Positions 18,108 to 26,534 of a stretch of DNA of 64,000 nucleotides are shown one piece after another. The stretch covers positions 9,776 to 73,775 of the forward strand of contig JBGCFD010000076.1 of the NCBI GenBank assembly GCA_045106765.1, in the 5' to 3' direction. The notes below the pieces were generated by a model. It was given only the letters and a program-made list of their open reading frames with translations, did no database searches and had not been told where the DNA came from. Position 1 is the first letter of the stretch. Every line of letters starts with the position of its first letter. This DNA is from CAJQQY01 sp045106765. Lineage in GTDB: Bacteria; Bacteroidota; Bacteroidia; Chitinophagales; Saprospiraceae. The position numbers and the translations under genes were made by a program.

Positions 18108-18719
18108 ATGACTATCAAAATTAGAATAAATTTTATCCTACTTATTTCATCACTATTCTTTTTTAGTTGCAAAGAAGCTAAACCAGATTTTAAAAGTTTA
18201 CCTGCGATTAGCTCCAAAGGAATTATGGCTGTTATAGAAATTCCCTCTGGAACTAATCGGAAAATTGAATATAACCCTTCAGCACAAAGATTTGAGATTG
18301 ATATAAAAAATGGAAAAGAAAGAGTGATTGACTTTTTGCCTTATCCAGGTAATTATGGATTTATTCCGTCCACCTTGATGGATGAAGGACGAGGAGGAGA
18401 TGGAGATGCTTTAGATATTTTAATCATCGCTGAAAGCCTGGAAATAGGTGATACGATTTCAGTAATTCCAATCGGTACTTTATTGCTAAATGATTCAGGT
18501 GAATTAGATACTAAAATTATAGCTGTTCCAGCCGATCCAACAAAACAAGTTATTCGAGCGACTGATTATCAAACCTTTACTGTCAAATATAACATGGCTC
18601 AAAAAATTATTGAAAATTGGTTTTTAAATTATAAAGGTCTTGGAATTACTGAATTGATTGGATGGAGAAATGATAATTATGCGATGAAAGAGATTGAAAA
18701 ATGGAAAGTAGAAAAATAA
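18108..18719 (+). CDS. ppa: Family I inorganic pyrophosphatase, lipoprotein form
   Basis: A 203-aa enzyme hydrolysing pyrophosphate to two phosphates. The metal-binding signature is GDGDALDIL (Asp98, Asp100, Asp103), with FLPYPGNYGFIPSTL upstream. It differs from the cytosolic form by a signal peptide and lipobox FFFSC (Cys21), placing it in the periplasm or at a membrane face. Start at 18108 gives the correct signal peptide. A fold-back element lies immediately upstream. Confidence 0.9.
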   Translation: MTIKIRINFILLISSLFFFSCKEAKPDFKSLPAISSKGIMAVIEIPSGTNRKIEYNPSAQRFEIDIKNGKERVIDFLPYPGNYGFIPSTLMDEGRGGDGDALDILIIAESLEIGDTISVIPIGTLLLNDSGELDTKIIAVPADPTKQVIRATDYQTFTVKYNMAQKIIENWFLNYKGLGITELIGWRNDNYAMKEIEKWKVEK

Positions 18720-18876
18720 TGAATAACTTTAAACAGATTTTATTCGATGGACCTTGAATGTTTTGCGGTTCATCATGCAATTTCATTTAGAAGAAAATCT
18801 ATTAGAAGAAACTGACCACTTGGTCGAAAAAAATAATAATTAACCTCCAAATTAAAGTATTTCAAGAATCAATTAA

Positions 18877-19030
18877 GAGCATGTTTAAAATTTTACCGTT
18901 CTGAAAATCAATGCTTTATGAACCTTGCGTCCAATTTAATTTTCATTTAGCTCGCTAAACTTCAAATGAAATTGTTAGCAAGAACCACAAATCATTGACC
19001 TTCAGTTAGTTAAATTTTTAAACATACTCT
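18877..19030. repeat. Large imperfect fold-back repeat (about 154 bp)
   Basis: The ends GAG(C/T)ATGTTTAAA are inverted copies (18877-18889 and 19018-19030). The two halves remain complementary over most of about 75 bp per arm, meeting near TTTAGCTCGCTAAAC at 18954-18968. Mismatches are scattered. It encodes nothing and looks like a second non-autonomous fold-back family, unrelated to the 19-bp TIR family nearby. Confidence 0.65.
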
Positions 19031-19127
19031 AAATTTTTCTCCATTTTGTCTAAGAATTAGTTTTTTTAGAAATTAATATGAACTTGTTAAGTTTTTATAC
19101 TTGAAAACAATTCTGATCAATAAGTGT

Positions 19128-19135
19128 TAATTTTG
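19128..19135 (+). promoter_or_regulatory. Candidate -7 promoter box TAATTTTG
   Basis: TAATTTTG fits TAnnTTTG and lies 18 bp ahead of the ATG at 19154. A good TTTG -33 box at the normal distance is lacking, so support is moderate. Confidence 0.4.
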
Positions 19136-19153
19136 ACGGACAAATCAAATTAA

Positions 19154-20419
19154 ATGGAGTGTAAAGAATCAACTAACGTTTTGCAGAAAGGAATGACCAA
19201 CGGATACTTATTACCACAAAAAGAAATTAGTGTTGTAATCTATCACTCGATTCATGATGTAAATGGAGATTGGAATGCTGGCGCACCTGAACATAATCTT
19301 TTTTTACAAAAAAAATATCTTCAACTTCTAGAAGATAACCCACCTGAAAATGTTCACTTCGTATATATGTTGTATTATAAAAAATCGAAACCTGTTGGGG
19401 TTGCGATTGGTCAGGTTGGAAATTTTAGTGCAGAGAAAAGCATTAATGAAAATAATGAGCCAGAGGAAAAAAAGAACCCCTGCCCATTTTCAGTCATCAC
19501 GAATTTTATCAAAAGTTTTGTTGCAAAAAAGGTTGATATCACCGCTTTCGTTTGTGGCAATGCCTTATTGACTGGCGAAAGTCATAATATTTGTTTTCGG
19601 AACGGAGAAGTTTCGGAAGAGGAGGAGTATCATATCTTGAATGATACAATGAAATTTGTTCAAAAGGAATTAGATAAAAAAGGTATTCATGTCACCTTAA
19701 CTTATCTCAAAGAATATCATCATCGCCAACGATCTCATGCTCAAAAATTATTGGTGGAGAAAAATAAATTCCATGAGTTCACCGCTCAACCAAATATGGT
19801 TTTAGATTTTAGAGAAGATTGGAAAACTTTTGATGATTATCTTGCTGCCATGTCATCTAAATATCGAGTGCGAGTAAAACGAGCTTTCAAAAAAGGAGTT
19901 GCAATAGAAAAAAAAGAATTAAGTATTGAAGGTATTGAAGAAAATTTAGATCGTATTTATGATTTATATTCGAGAATTGCAGAGGGCTCAGTTTTTAATT
20001 TAGTAAAATTAAATCCACAATATTTTGTAGCGTTGAAAGAAAGATTAGGAGATGATTTTAAATTGGTTGCATATTATATTGATGGAAAGTTGGCTGCATT
20101 TTTTACGACCATAAAAAATTATCATGAACTTGAAGCGCACTTCTTAGGATACGATGAGGCATTTAACCGAGAGCATCAAATGTATTTAAATATCCTTTAT
20201 GATATTATCAAAATCGGTTTTGAACAAGAATGTAAAAGTATTGTTTTTGCTCGAACTGCTTTGGAGATAAAAAGTTCGGTAGGAGCGGAGCCGCATGAAA
20301 TGTATTGGTATTTACGCCATCGAAATAAAATTTCTAATCGATTCCTTTCGCAAATTGTGGATTATTTAAATCCTAAAGATGATTGGGTACAGCGGAAACC
20401 ATTTAAAGATCAGGCTTAA
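19154..20419 (+). CDS. GNAT/FemAB-like acyltransferase
   Basis: A 421-aa protein with a GNAT-fold (Acetyltransf_6/FemAB-like) C-terminal region: YLAAMSSKYRVRVKRAFKKG, DFKLVAYYIDGKLAAFFTTI and the following ELEAHFLGYDE. Related proteins add amino acids or acyl groups to cell-envelope precursors. The substrate here is not predictable. The N-terminal half is a second, more diverged domain with KKSKPVGVAIGQVGNFSAEK. No signal peptide, so cytoplasmic. Confidence 0.65.
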   Translation: MECKESTNVLQKGMTNGYLLPQKEISVVIYHSIHDVNGDWNAGAPEHNLFLQKKYLQLLEDNPPENVHFVYMLYYKKSKPVGVAIGQVGNFSAEKSINENNEPEEKKNPCPFSVITNFIKSFVAKKVDITAFVCGNALLTGESHNICFRNGEVSEEEEYHILNDTMKFVQKELDKKGIHVTLTYLKEYHHRQRSHAQKLLVEKNKFHEFTAQPNMVLDFREDWKTFDDYLAAMSSKYRVRVKRAFKKGVAIEKKELSIEGIEENLDRIYDLYSRIAEGSVFNLVKLNPQYFVALKERLGDDFKLVAYYIDGKLAAFFTTIKNYHELEAHFLGYDEAFNREHQMYLNILYDIIKIGFEQECKSIVFARTALEIKSSVGAEPHEMYWYLRHRNKISNRFLSQIVDYLNPKDDWVQRKPFKDQA

Positions 20420-20436
20420 CTCGTTGGAGAAATTTT

Positions 20437-21144
20437 CTAATCAGGGAATTCATGAATTCTTACAAAACTTCTAGTGACAAGACTATCAGTATTTAATAAC
20501 TTCAATGTTATTTCATTTTCTTCAAATTGAATTTCCCAAAAATCTCTTTTGACATTCTCTCCATATGGAATTAATTCTACTTCTGGTTTATGACCATGAA
20601 CATTGTAGACTCCATTTACCCTTCCCTTTTTAGATCCAATGCGAAATCTTTTGTCCCATCTAAAAAAGATATAATCATTGTTTGTAATTTTGTCTGACGG
20701 GTCAAAATATTTTCCATTTCCAATCGCATCTTTTAATTTCCATAATCCAAATAATTTATCACCATATGTAGCAGGAAGATGAGATGAGCGAACTAGGGTA
20801 ACTTTAATATTTTGTCCTTCCTCTTTCCTTTCCCATGTCATTTGATTTTGATTAATAGTTACGAGAAACGGTTCACCCTCATCAACTAATCCATTTGAGT
20901 TTTTTATTGATAATTCATTAGTTTTGGAATCCAATTTCCAATTGCCAAAGGAGTGCTGTAACCAACCATTACCTGATTCTTGGGTGAAATCTGAATTGAA
21001 GCGAGCCCATCTTGCATTAGGAGTCGTTGTTTTATTTTCTACAGTTACAGATTTAACTACCCATAAACCTTCTATGGATGATTTATTTTTACAACTAATA
21101 AAAATAAATGTGGTGGTGAGGAATATTAAAAGTATTCTATTCAT
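20437..21144 (-). CDS. Hypothetical lipoprotein, lipocalin-like beta-rich
   Basis: A 235-aa lipoprotein (signal peptide with lipobox FIFISC). It appears to contain two similar beta-rich halves, each opening with a G-x-W strand: EGLWVVKSVTVENK and FGLWKLKDAIGNGK. That resembles bacterial lipocalin-like domains; identity is not certain. It is the last gene of the sigma/anti-sigma group on the minus strand, suggesting an envelope role. Confidence 0.6.
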   Translation of the reverse strand: MNRILLIFLTTTFIFISCKNKSSIEGLWVVKSVTVENKTTTPNARWARFNSDFTQESGNGWLQHSFGNWKLDSKTNELSIKNSNGLVDEGEPFLVTINQNQMTWERKEEGQNIKVTLVRSSHLPATYGDKLFGLWKLKDAIGNGKYFDPSDKITNNDYIFFRWDKRFRIGSKKGRVNGVYNVHGHKPEVELIPYGENVKRDFWEIQFEENEITLKLLNTDSLVTRSFVRIHEFPD

Positions 21145-21186
21145 TAATATATATCGAACAACTTTAACTGGTCTAGGTGTAAGGTT

Positions 21187-22176
21187 CTATTTAACAAAGG
21201 TTCTCATTTTCTTAACTCCTTGATCAGGAAGGAAAGTCATGGTAAATTTACCCTTGTTTATTTTTTCCAAAATGATTTGGTCTGAATTTTTATTGGTAAA
21301 TATTTTTTTGTCATCATCTTCCGAAACTAATGAGTAAGATTCTTGTGATTTGGAATCGATCAATTGGAGGCCAATATTTCGTTTTTCTTTTAAAATAAAT
21401 TCATCACAAAGAATGGTGGATTTATTGACTTTTTGCCATTCGACAAGAGAGTTATTTTCGTTCCATGCTCCGATAATCCATTCCATTTGTTGAGTTATCG
21501 TCAAATAATTTTTTACTACATCATCGTAATATGCAGACCTTTCTTTTTTGCTAACATTTGATTTAGCTTTATTTATGTCTTTATTTTCTGAATCTAGAGT
21601 AACTTGAATATCTGCTTCGGATAAATTTTTAGCTTCAGAAATATGAGACATATTTTCTTCTTTTGGCGAACTGACTTTGCTGTCTGAATTTTCAGTAATA
21701 GGTTTTTTATTCATCGCGATCAATCTATCTGCAAGATCCTCAGGACGATTTACACTTCCCGTAAATGTCTTGTTAGAAGCCAATAGTTTTTTAGCTGGAG
21801 TACCTTCTTCAATTGGATTAGTGTAGCGTTCTTTTAATTCTTTTTGAAATTCTACGGCAAGCCTAACATTAGTACTTGCATCGGTATAAACGGTTTCCAA
21901 GTCTTGTAAAATCCAATTTTCTACTGGATTTGATTCATCAACTTTGGCAAATTTAGCCCCTTGCTTGTCAGACAAAACGGTGATTAAAGAAATCACCGCA
22001 ACCAAGGCAACAACTGCGGCAGCCATAGCAATTTTACGATACAAGAAGGTGTTACCTTTGCTTCGTTGGTTGTCCAGTTTACTTTCCAATCTTTCCCAAG
22101 TTCTTGCAGAGGGACGTTCTTCCAACTTGTGTTGGTTGTCTCGGATTAAATCGGATATATCTTTTTTATCTTTCAT
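21187..22176 (-). CDS. Membrane-bound anti-sigma-factor-like protein
   Basis: A 329-aa single-pass protein. A cytoplasmic N-terminus (DLIRDNQHKLEERPSARTWE) precedes one TM helix (IAMAAAVVALVAVISLITVL), then a long periplasmic domain. The N-terminal motif is typical of anti-sigma factors encoded after ECF sigma genes in Bacteroidota. The C-terminal domain (LTITQQMEWIIGAWNENNSL) resembles a DUF4440/lipocalin-like sensor fold. It lies 34 bp downstream of the sigma gene. Confidence 0.7.
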   Translation of the reverse strand: MKDKKDISDLIRDNQHKLEERPSARTWERLESKLDNQRSKGNTFLYRKIAMAAAVVALVAVISLITVLSDKQGAKFAKVDESNPVENWILQDLETVYTDASTNVRLAVEFQKELKERYTNPIEEGTPAKKLLASNKTFTGSVNRPEDLADRLIAMNKKPITENSDSKVSSPKEENMSHISEAKNLSEADIQVTLDSENKDINKAKSNVSKKERSAYYDDVVKNYLTITQQMEWIIGAWNENNSLVEWQKVNKSTILCDEFILKEKRNIGLQLIDSKSQESYSLVSEDDDKKIFTNKNSDQIILEKINKGKFTMTFLPDQGVKKMRTFVK

Positions 22177-22210
22177 TATATTGAAATTGTGTTTTCTCTA
22201 AATTTTATTT

Positions 22211-22789
22211 CTAAAAAATAAACAACATTGAACTTACCATTAATAATAATACTCCACCAACTCCAGGGATTTGATTTTCTCTAACTAGTTTTTGCAATCG
22301 TTTTTTTGCTAAAATTAATTGAGACTTTGAAGTATTAATACTGATACCTAATTGCTCGGCGATCTCTCGATGTTTGAACCCTTCGACCACATATAAGTTG
22401 AAAATCGTTCGATAACCAGTAGGTAATTTATCCAAAAGATCTAAAATGTCTTGTGCCTCTAATTCATCTTGAATGGTGATAAATGATTGAATTTCAATAT
22501 TACTTATTTCTACAGTCATCTTAAAATTTTTGTTTTTTCTAAGATGCATCAAAGCCTCATTCACCACGATTCGTCTAATCCAACCTTCAAAACTCCCATT
22601 TCCTTTATACATATTAATTTTCGAGATCGCCTTAAAAAGCCCTTCCACCAAAACGTCTTCTGCGTCTTCATGGTTTTTTAAATATCGCTTGCAAACTCCA
22701 AACATCTTTGGAGAATATTTTTCGTAGAGCGCTTGTTGCGCCTGACGATCCTGCTTACGACAACCTTGTATAATTTCTTGTTCAGTCAC
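22211..22789 (-). CDS. ECF RNA polymerase sigma factor with hydrophobic C-terminal tail
   Basis: A 192-aa ECF sigma. Region 2 includes LYEKYSPKMFGVCKRYLKNH and DAEDVLVEGLFKAI; region 4 includes LPTGYRTIFNLYVVEGFKH and EIAEQLGISINTSKSQL. Unusually, the last residues (VGGVLLLMVSSMLFIF) are strongly hydrophobic, hinting at membrane tethering. The start is GTG at 22789; the overlapping ATG is followed at once by a stop in its own frame. It leads an operon with the anti-sigma and a lipoprotein. Confidence 0.85.
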   Translation of the reverse strand: MTEQEIIQGCRKQDRQAQQALYEKYSPKMFGVCKRYLKNHEDAEDVLVEGLFKAISKINMYKGNGSFEGWIRRIVVNEALMHLRKNKNFKMTVEISNIEIQSFITIQDELEAQDILDLLDKLPTGYRTIFNLYVVEGFKHREIAEQLGISINTSKSQLILAKKRLQKLVRENQIPGVGGVLLLMVSSMLFIF

Positions 22790-22984
22790 ATTGGTAGTTT
22801 TCGAGTGAACTAATATTGGTTTCGACGATTTGGTTTTTTGTATAAAATTAAAAGTTTTTATTATAAATCAAACTTTTCATTTTTATTCGTTGTTCTAATT
22901 TTAAAGATGTAATCATCTTCTTTTTTGGTGTATAAGCCTTAATTTTTTTCTATTTATTTTTTATAAAAAAGTAAGATTAGATTA

Positions 22985-22992
22985 TATCTTTG
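22985..22992 (+). promoter_or_regulatory. Candidate -7 promoter box of lysA (TATCTTTG)
   Basis: TATCTTTG matches TAnnTTTG and is 63 bp upstream of the lysA ATG. The -33 region is only T-rich without a clear TTTG, so confidence is moderate. Confidence 0.4.
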
Positions 22993-23055
22993 CGCTTCTT
23001 TTGTCCTTGCCAAATAAATATTTTTCTATTTTTTTTAATCTATAAATAATCAGAA

Positions 23056-24309
23056 ATGAATCTCGAAGGTAACCGTTATCTTTTTGACGGAGGGATAGAC
23101 CCTCTGGAACTTTGTAAAAAATATGATTGCCCATTGTATGTATATGATACAGGCGTGATGAAGCGACAATATAATCGCTTGGTAAATGCATTTGATGTCA
23201 AACAGATTAAGATCAATTACGCTTGTAAAGCATTGACTAATGTGAGTGTATTAAAGTTTTTTAAACGGTTAGGTTCGGGATTAGATACAGTTTCGATCCA
23301 AGAAGTTCGATTGGGATTAAAGGTTGGTTTTGCACCAGAGGATATAATCTTTACACCGAATGGAGTTTCTTTAGAAGAAATAAAGATGGCAGCCGAACTT
23401 GGCGTAAAAATCAATATTGATAATATTTCGATTTTAGAACAATTTGGTCAGGAATTTAAAAATGTTCCTGTTTGCATTCGAATTAATCCGCATATTATGG
23501 CAGGAGGAAGTTCGAAGATTTCAGTTGGACATATTGATTCTAAATTTGGAATTTCTTTTCACCAAATGCCATTGGTTAAAAGAGTTTTGGAAGCAACTGG
23601 ATTAAAAGTGGAAGGTGTTCATATGCATACTGGTTCAGATATTATGGACGCCAATGTATTTTTGATGGGGGCAGAAATCCTCTTTAATATTGCGAAGGAT
23701 TTTCCAGATTTAAAATATATTGATTTTGGAAGTGGATTTAAGGTGCCTTACAAAGAGAACGATATTGAGACTGACATTGAAGATTTAGGCATAAAAATCT
23801 CCGAACGCTTTAATCAATTTTGCGATGACTATGGTAGAGATCTCACCTTGATGTTTGAGCCAGGGAAATTTTTAGTGAGTCAATCTGGGTATTTTTTCAC
23901 TAAGGTAAATGTGGTGAAACAAACTTTGTCCACCGTTTTTGCGGGAGTAGATTCTGGGTTGAATCATTTGATTCGACCGATGTTTTATGATTCTTATCAT
24001 CGAATTCAGAATGTTTCAAAGCCAAATGCAAAGCCACGAATTTATACAGTTGTTGGATATATTTGTGAGACAGATACCTTTGGAGTCAATCGTAGGATTA
24101 ATGAAATTCAAGAAGGTGATATTTTAGTTTTCCATAATGCTGGAGCTTATTGTTCTTCGATGGCGAGCAATTATAATTCAAGGTACAAACCTGCAGAAGT
24201 AATGATTTTTGAGGGGAAAGATTACTTGATTCGAGAAAGAGATAAGATGGAAGATTTGACGGCGAAGCAGATTGAGGTGAATTTTGAAAAAGAAATTGAG
24301 AAGGTATAA
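23056..24309 (+). CDS. lysA: Diaminopimelate decarboxylase
   Basis: A 417-aa PLP enzyme converting meso-diaminopimelate to L-lysine. The PLP lysine lies in NYACKALTN (Lys58). The phosphate-binding and substrate regions include GVHMHTGSDI, LKYIDFGSGFKVPY, LMFEPGKFLV and the active-site CETDTFG with a final NAGAYCSSMASNYN. Length and motif order are standard for the family. It is monocistronic, bounded by a hairpin downstream. Confidence 0.95.
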   Translation: MNLEGNRYLFDGGIDPLELCKKYDCPLYVYDTGVMKRQYNRLVNAFDVKQIKINYACKALTNVSVLKFFKRLGSGLDTVSIQEVRLGLKVGFAPEDIIFTPNGVSLEEIKMAAELGVKINIDNISILEQFGQEFKNVPVCIRINPHIMAGGSSKISVGHIDSKFGISFHQMPLVKRVLEATGLKVEGVHMHTGSDIMDANVFLMGAEILFNIAKDFPDLKYIDFGSGFKVPYKENDIETDIEDLGIKISERFNQFCDDYGRDLTLMFEPGKFLVSQSGYFFTKVNVVKQTLSTVFAGVDSGLNHLIRPMFYDSYHRIQNVSKPNAKPRIYTVVGYICETDTFGVNRRINEIQEGDILVFHNAGAYCSSMASNYNSRYKPAEVMIFEGKDYLIRERDKMEDLTAKQIEVNFEKEIEKV

Positions 24310-24335
24310 TAACTGGAGAATTTTTTAGTATTCTT

Positions 24336-24437
24336 AAAATAGAATGAGAGTGTTCAAATAACTGTGTTTGCTTTTTTTATAAGTCTTAATTTATAAAAAT
24401 TATTGACACAGTTATTTGAGCGCTCTCATTTTATTTT
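24336..24437. repeat. Long imperfect hairpin between lysA and the eCIS locus
   Basis: The 33-nt arms 24336-24368 and 24405-24437 are near-perfect inverted copies (about four mismatches) sharing GAGAG, TTCAAATAACTGTGT and flanking A/T runs. A smaller inner stem lies in the loop. It sits between two convergent genes, so a bidirectional terminator or fold-back insertion are both possible. Confidence 0.6.
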
Positions 24438-24497
24438 GGCGATATAGCTACAATAAAATGGAGTTTTGACTTAACTTAAAGCGAACCTGAAAATATT

Positions 24498-24528
24498 AAA
24501 AAGTCTATTAGTTTTGATAGATTTTTTT
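24498..24528 (-). terminator. Probable terminator of the eCIS operon
   Basis: On the minus strand a stem AAAAATCTATC / TAATAGACTTTTT with a 4-5 nt loop is followed by a T-rich run. It lies 29 bp past the stop of the last eCIS-cluster gene. Confidence 0.55.
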
Positions 24529-24556
24529 GTTTTATGTAAACTAAGCTAGACTAGGG

Positions 24557-26521
24557 CTAATCTGTTACCACACGAACCATACTAATTTTTAATCTAGCGA
24601 GTTTTTTTTCTGTAGTACCCATTAATGGAACCATTTCTTTCTTATTATTTCGTTTGTTTTTTATGGTAAATATATCGGTTGTTCCCATATTTTTATAGGT
24701 AATTTCCAATGTGTCATCCCGGGAAATTCGCATTTCTTTCATTTTTAAATACTGCTCACGATTATCCCATAATCTTTGCACGAATTTTTGTTTTACGACA
24801 GAGGCTTGATCCTCTTCTATTTGGTGTTTACGTGCTTCGATTCTAACCAAAAGTTCATCGATACCTTCTCTTGATTGGACTGCTACATGACCAACATAAG
24901 GAGCGACGATTTTCCAAACATTAATATATTTTGAGTATTCAGAAGTCATTATTTGAAGTTGTGCTTTAGCCTTAGCTACATTTTCTTCTTTCATGAAGTG
25001 TTCTGCAGCTCGGTACATTTTTGCAATTGTTCCACTCATGATTTCTTCATTTACTCGATCATTCATAATTTCAAAAACTGCTGCTGCATTGATTGCTGCT
25101 TGCATATCTCGCATTACCGCCCCATAATTGAGTACTCCTCTATCATTTCCATCAAGAATACTCGTTAACTCTTTAAAGATTAATGCTTGAATTTTGTGTA
25201 CAATAGGGAACTGTATACGGTGAACTATTCTCTCGTAGTCTCCGTCAAATAAAGATTTTACCAATTGTACTTTTTCTGATAAGACACGTTGTTGTGCTGC
25301 CAGACAGCCTTGTTCATGGAAAGGGTGGATGAGAATTCCATCACGAATAGCTGCATGATCTCCAACCAAGGGTTGCTTTGCTAAAGTTACAGCTTGAGTC
25401 ATTTCTTTCACCAATGCCTGACGTTGATAAGGAATTTCGACAAGGTGTTTATTTTCTCCTGCATGGATACTGCCTCCAAAATGAAATTTTCGTAACATTT
25501 CCAGCATCTCTTCAAAGCTCATTTCAGGATTTAAAGCAAATTCTCGAATGGCGTTTTCATATTTTACCAAGGTGCCACCTGCATGCTCGTCTCTTTCAAC
25601 TCCTGTTTTGTAGGCGGGGTGTTGTTCATCTTTCTTTATGGCTCTAAAAGTGTTTTCGCGAACAAAAAGCCCCAAGTGACCCACATCATGTCCACGTAAA
25701 TTCAATACATGAAACCACTCATACATGTGGCGGCCATGTTCGTCGTCTTCTCGATTTTTTCTCACTTCCTGATTGGGACCACGCCTTGAAACTATGATGG
25801 CACTATCGTCAATAATAATTCGCTGACCTGACACCAACTTTCCAATAGGACCTATTTGCTTTCCTTGAAAGATACTTTGTCCTTTAATTTTAATAATGTG
25901 TGTTAGGCCATGGATCTGAACTTTGGTTGGAACACGTTGGATGACAGGTTCAGTCGATTGTAATTGGGTATTAACAGCAGGTGTTATGGACGCTAGTTCT
26001 GATGTTGGATCACTCTTTTTCTGCAATGCTTTGCTACCCATTACATCTGCTTCTGACTCTAAACTGGAACTGTCATTTACTGTTACTCCATAGACAGAAG
26101 TAGTAGGTCGAACCCGCCCCTGTTTTTGTTGTACCACATGCCAAGCTTCATGAGGCAAATGTTTTTCTTGTCCTGAACCAAGGTGTATGTTTGTTCCTTG
26201 TGCATAAGCATGTGCTTGTAATTGAGCAGGTTTGGAAGAATTATAATGCACCTTGACATCATCCATAGATATACCTGAGAGGTTTTCAATTCCAGATTTT
26301 AGTTGACTAGGAAGACCAGTATTATTTGCCTTCTTTTGGATAAGATGATTTTGGTGGTTTGAATAATTATCAGCCATCATCTGTATCTTTTTCTGCATAA
26401 CAAGCTCTGGTCGATTATCAACAAGCCCAAGACTTAGTTTTCCAATGCTTTTTTTCTGAGCAACGGAATTAGGAATTAAATTGCTTTTATTTTCTTTTGA
26501 CTTATTTTCTTTTGTATACAT
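24557..26521 (-). CDS. eCIS-associated DUF4157 protein 2, candidate cargo/toxin
   Basis: A 654-aa protein without signal peptide. Residues about 65-170 are the DUF4157 (eCIS-core) domain with the metallopeptidase-like motif LPHEAWHVVQQKQGRV (HExxH at 124-128) and a downstream acidic LESEADVMG. This domain marks proteins loaded into, or processed with, extracellular injection systems. The tail (about 190-654) is mostly helical and unrecognised; it includes GHDVGHLGLFVRENTFRAI and a long helical stretch rich in Gln/Lys. The head is nearly identical to the adjacent protein while the tail is unrelated. Last gene of the cluster; toxin activity is inference. Confidence 0.8.
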   Translation of the reverse strand: MYTKENKSKENKSNLIPNSVAQKKSIGKLSLGLVDNRPELVMQKKIQMMADNYSNHQNHLIQKKANNTGLPSQLKSGIENLSGISMDDVKVHYNSSKPAQLQAHAYAQGTNIHLGSGQEKHLPHEAWHVVQQKQGRVRPTTSVYGVTVNDSSSLESEADVMGSKALQKKSDPTSELASITPAVNTQLQSTEPVIQRVPTKVQIHGLTHIIKIKGQSIFQGKQIGPIGKLVSGQRIIIDDSAIIVSRRGPNQEVRKNREDDEHGRHMYEWFHVLNLRGHDVGHLGLFVRENTFRAIKKDEQHPAYKTGVERDEHAGGTLVKYENAIREFALNPEMSFEEMLEMLRKFHFGGSIHAGENKHLVEIPYQRQALVKEMTQAVTLAKQPLVGDHAAIRDGILIHPFHEQGCLAAQQRVLSEKVQLVKSLFDGDYERIVHRIQFPIVHKIQALIFKELTSILDGNDRGVLNYGAVMRDMQAAINAAAVFEIMNDRVNEEIMSGTIAKMYRAAEHFMKEENVAKAKAQLQIMTSEYSKYINVWKIVAPYVGHVAVQSREGIDELLVRIEARKHQIEEDQASVVKQKFVQRLWDNREQYLKMKEMRISRDDTLEITYKNMGTTDIFTIKNKRNNKKEMVPLMGTTEKKLARLKISMVRVVTD

Positions 26522-26534
26522 ATCTTAATTCTCT

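Larger units (their letters stand above)
18720..19153. other. Gene-free stretch containing a fold-back element
   Basis: 434 bp between the pyrophosphatase and the GNAT-like gene. The only structures I can support are the large inverted repeat at 18877-19030 and a candidate promoter at 19128-19135. No ORF looks real. Confidence 0.55.
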
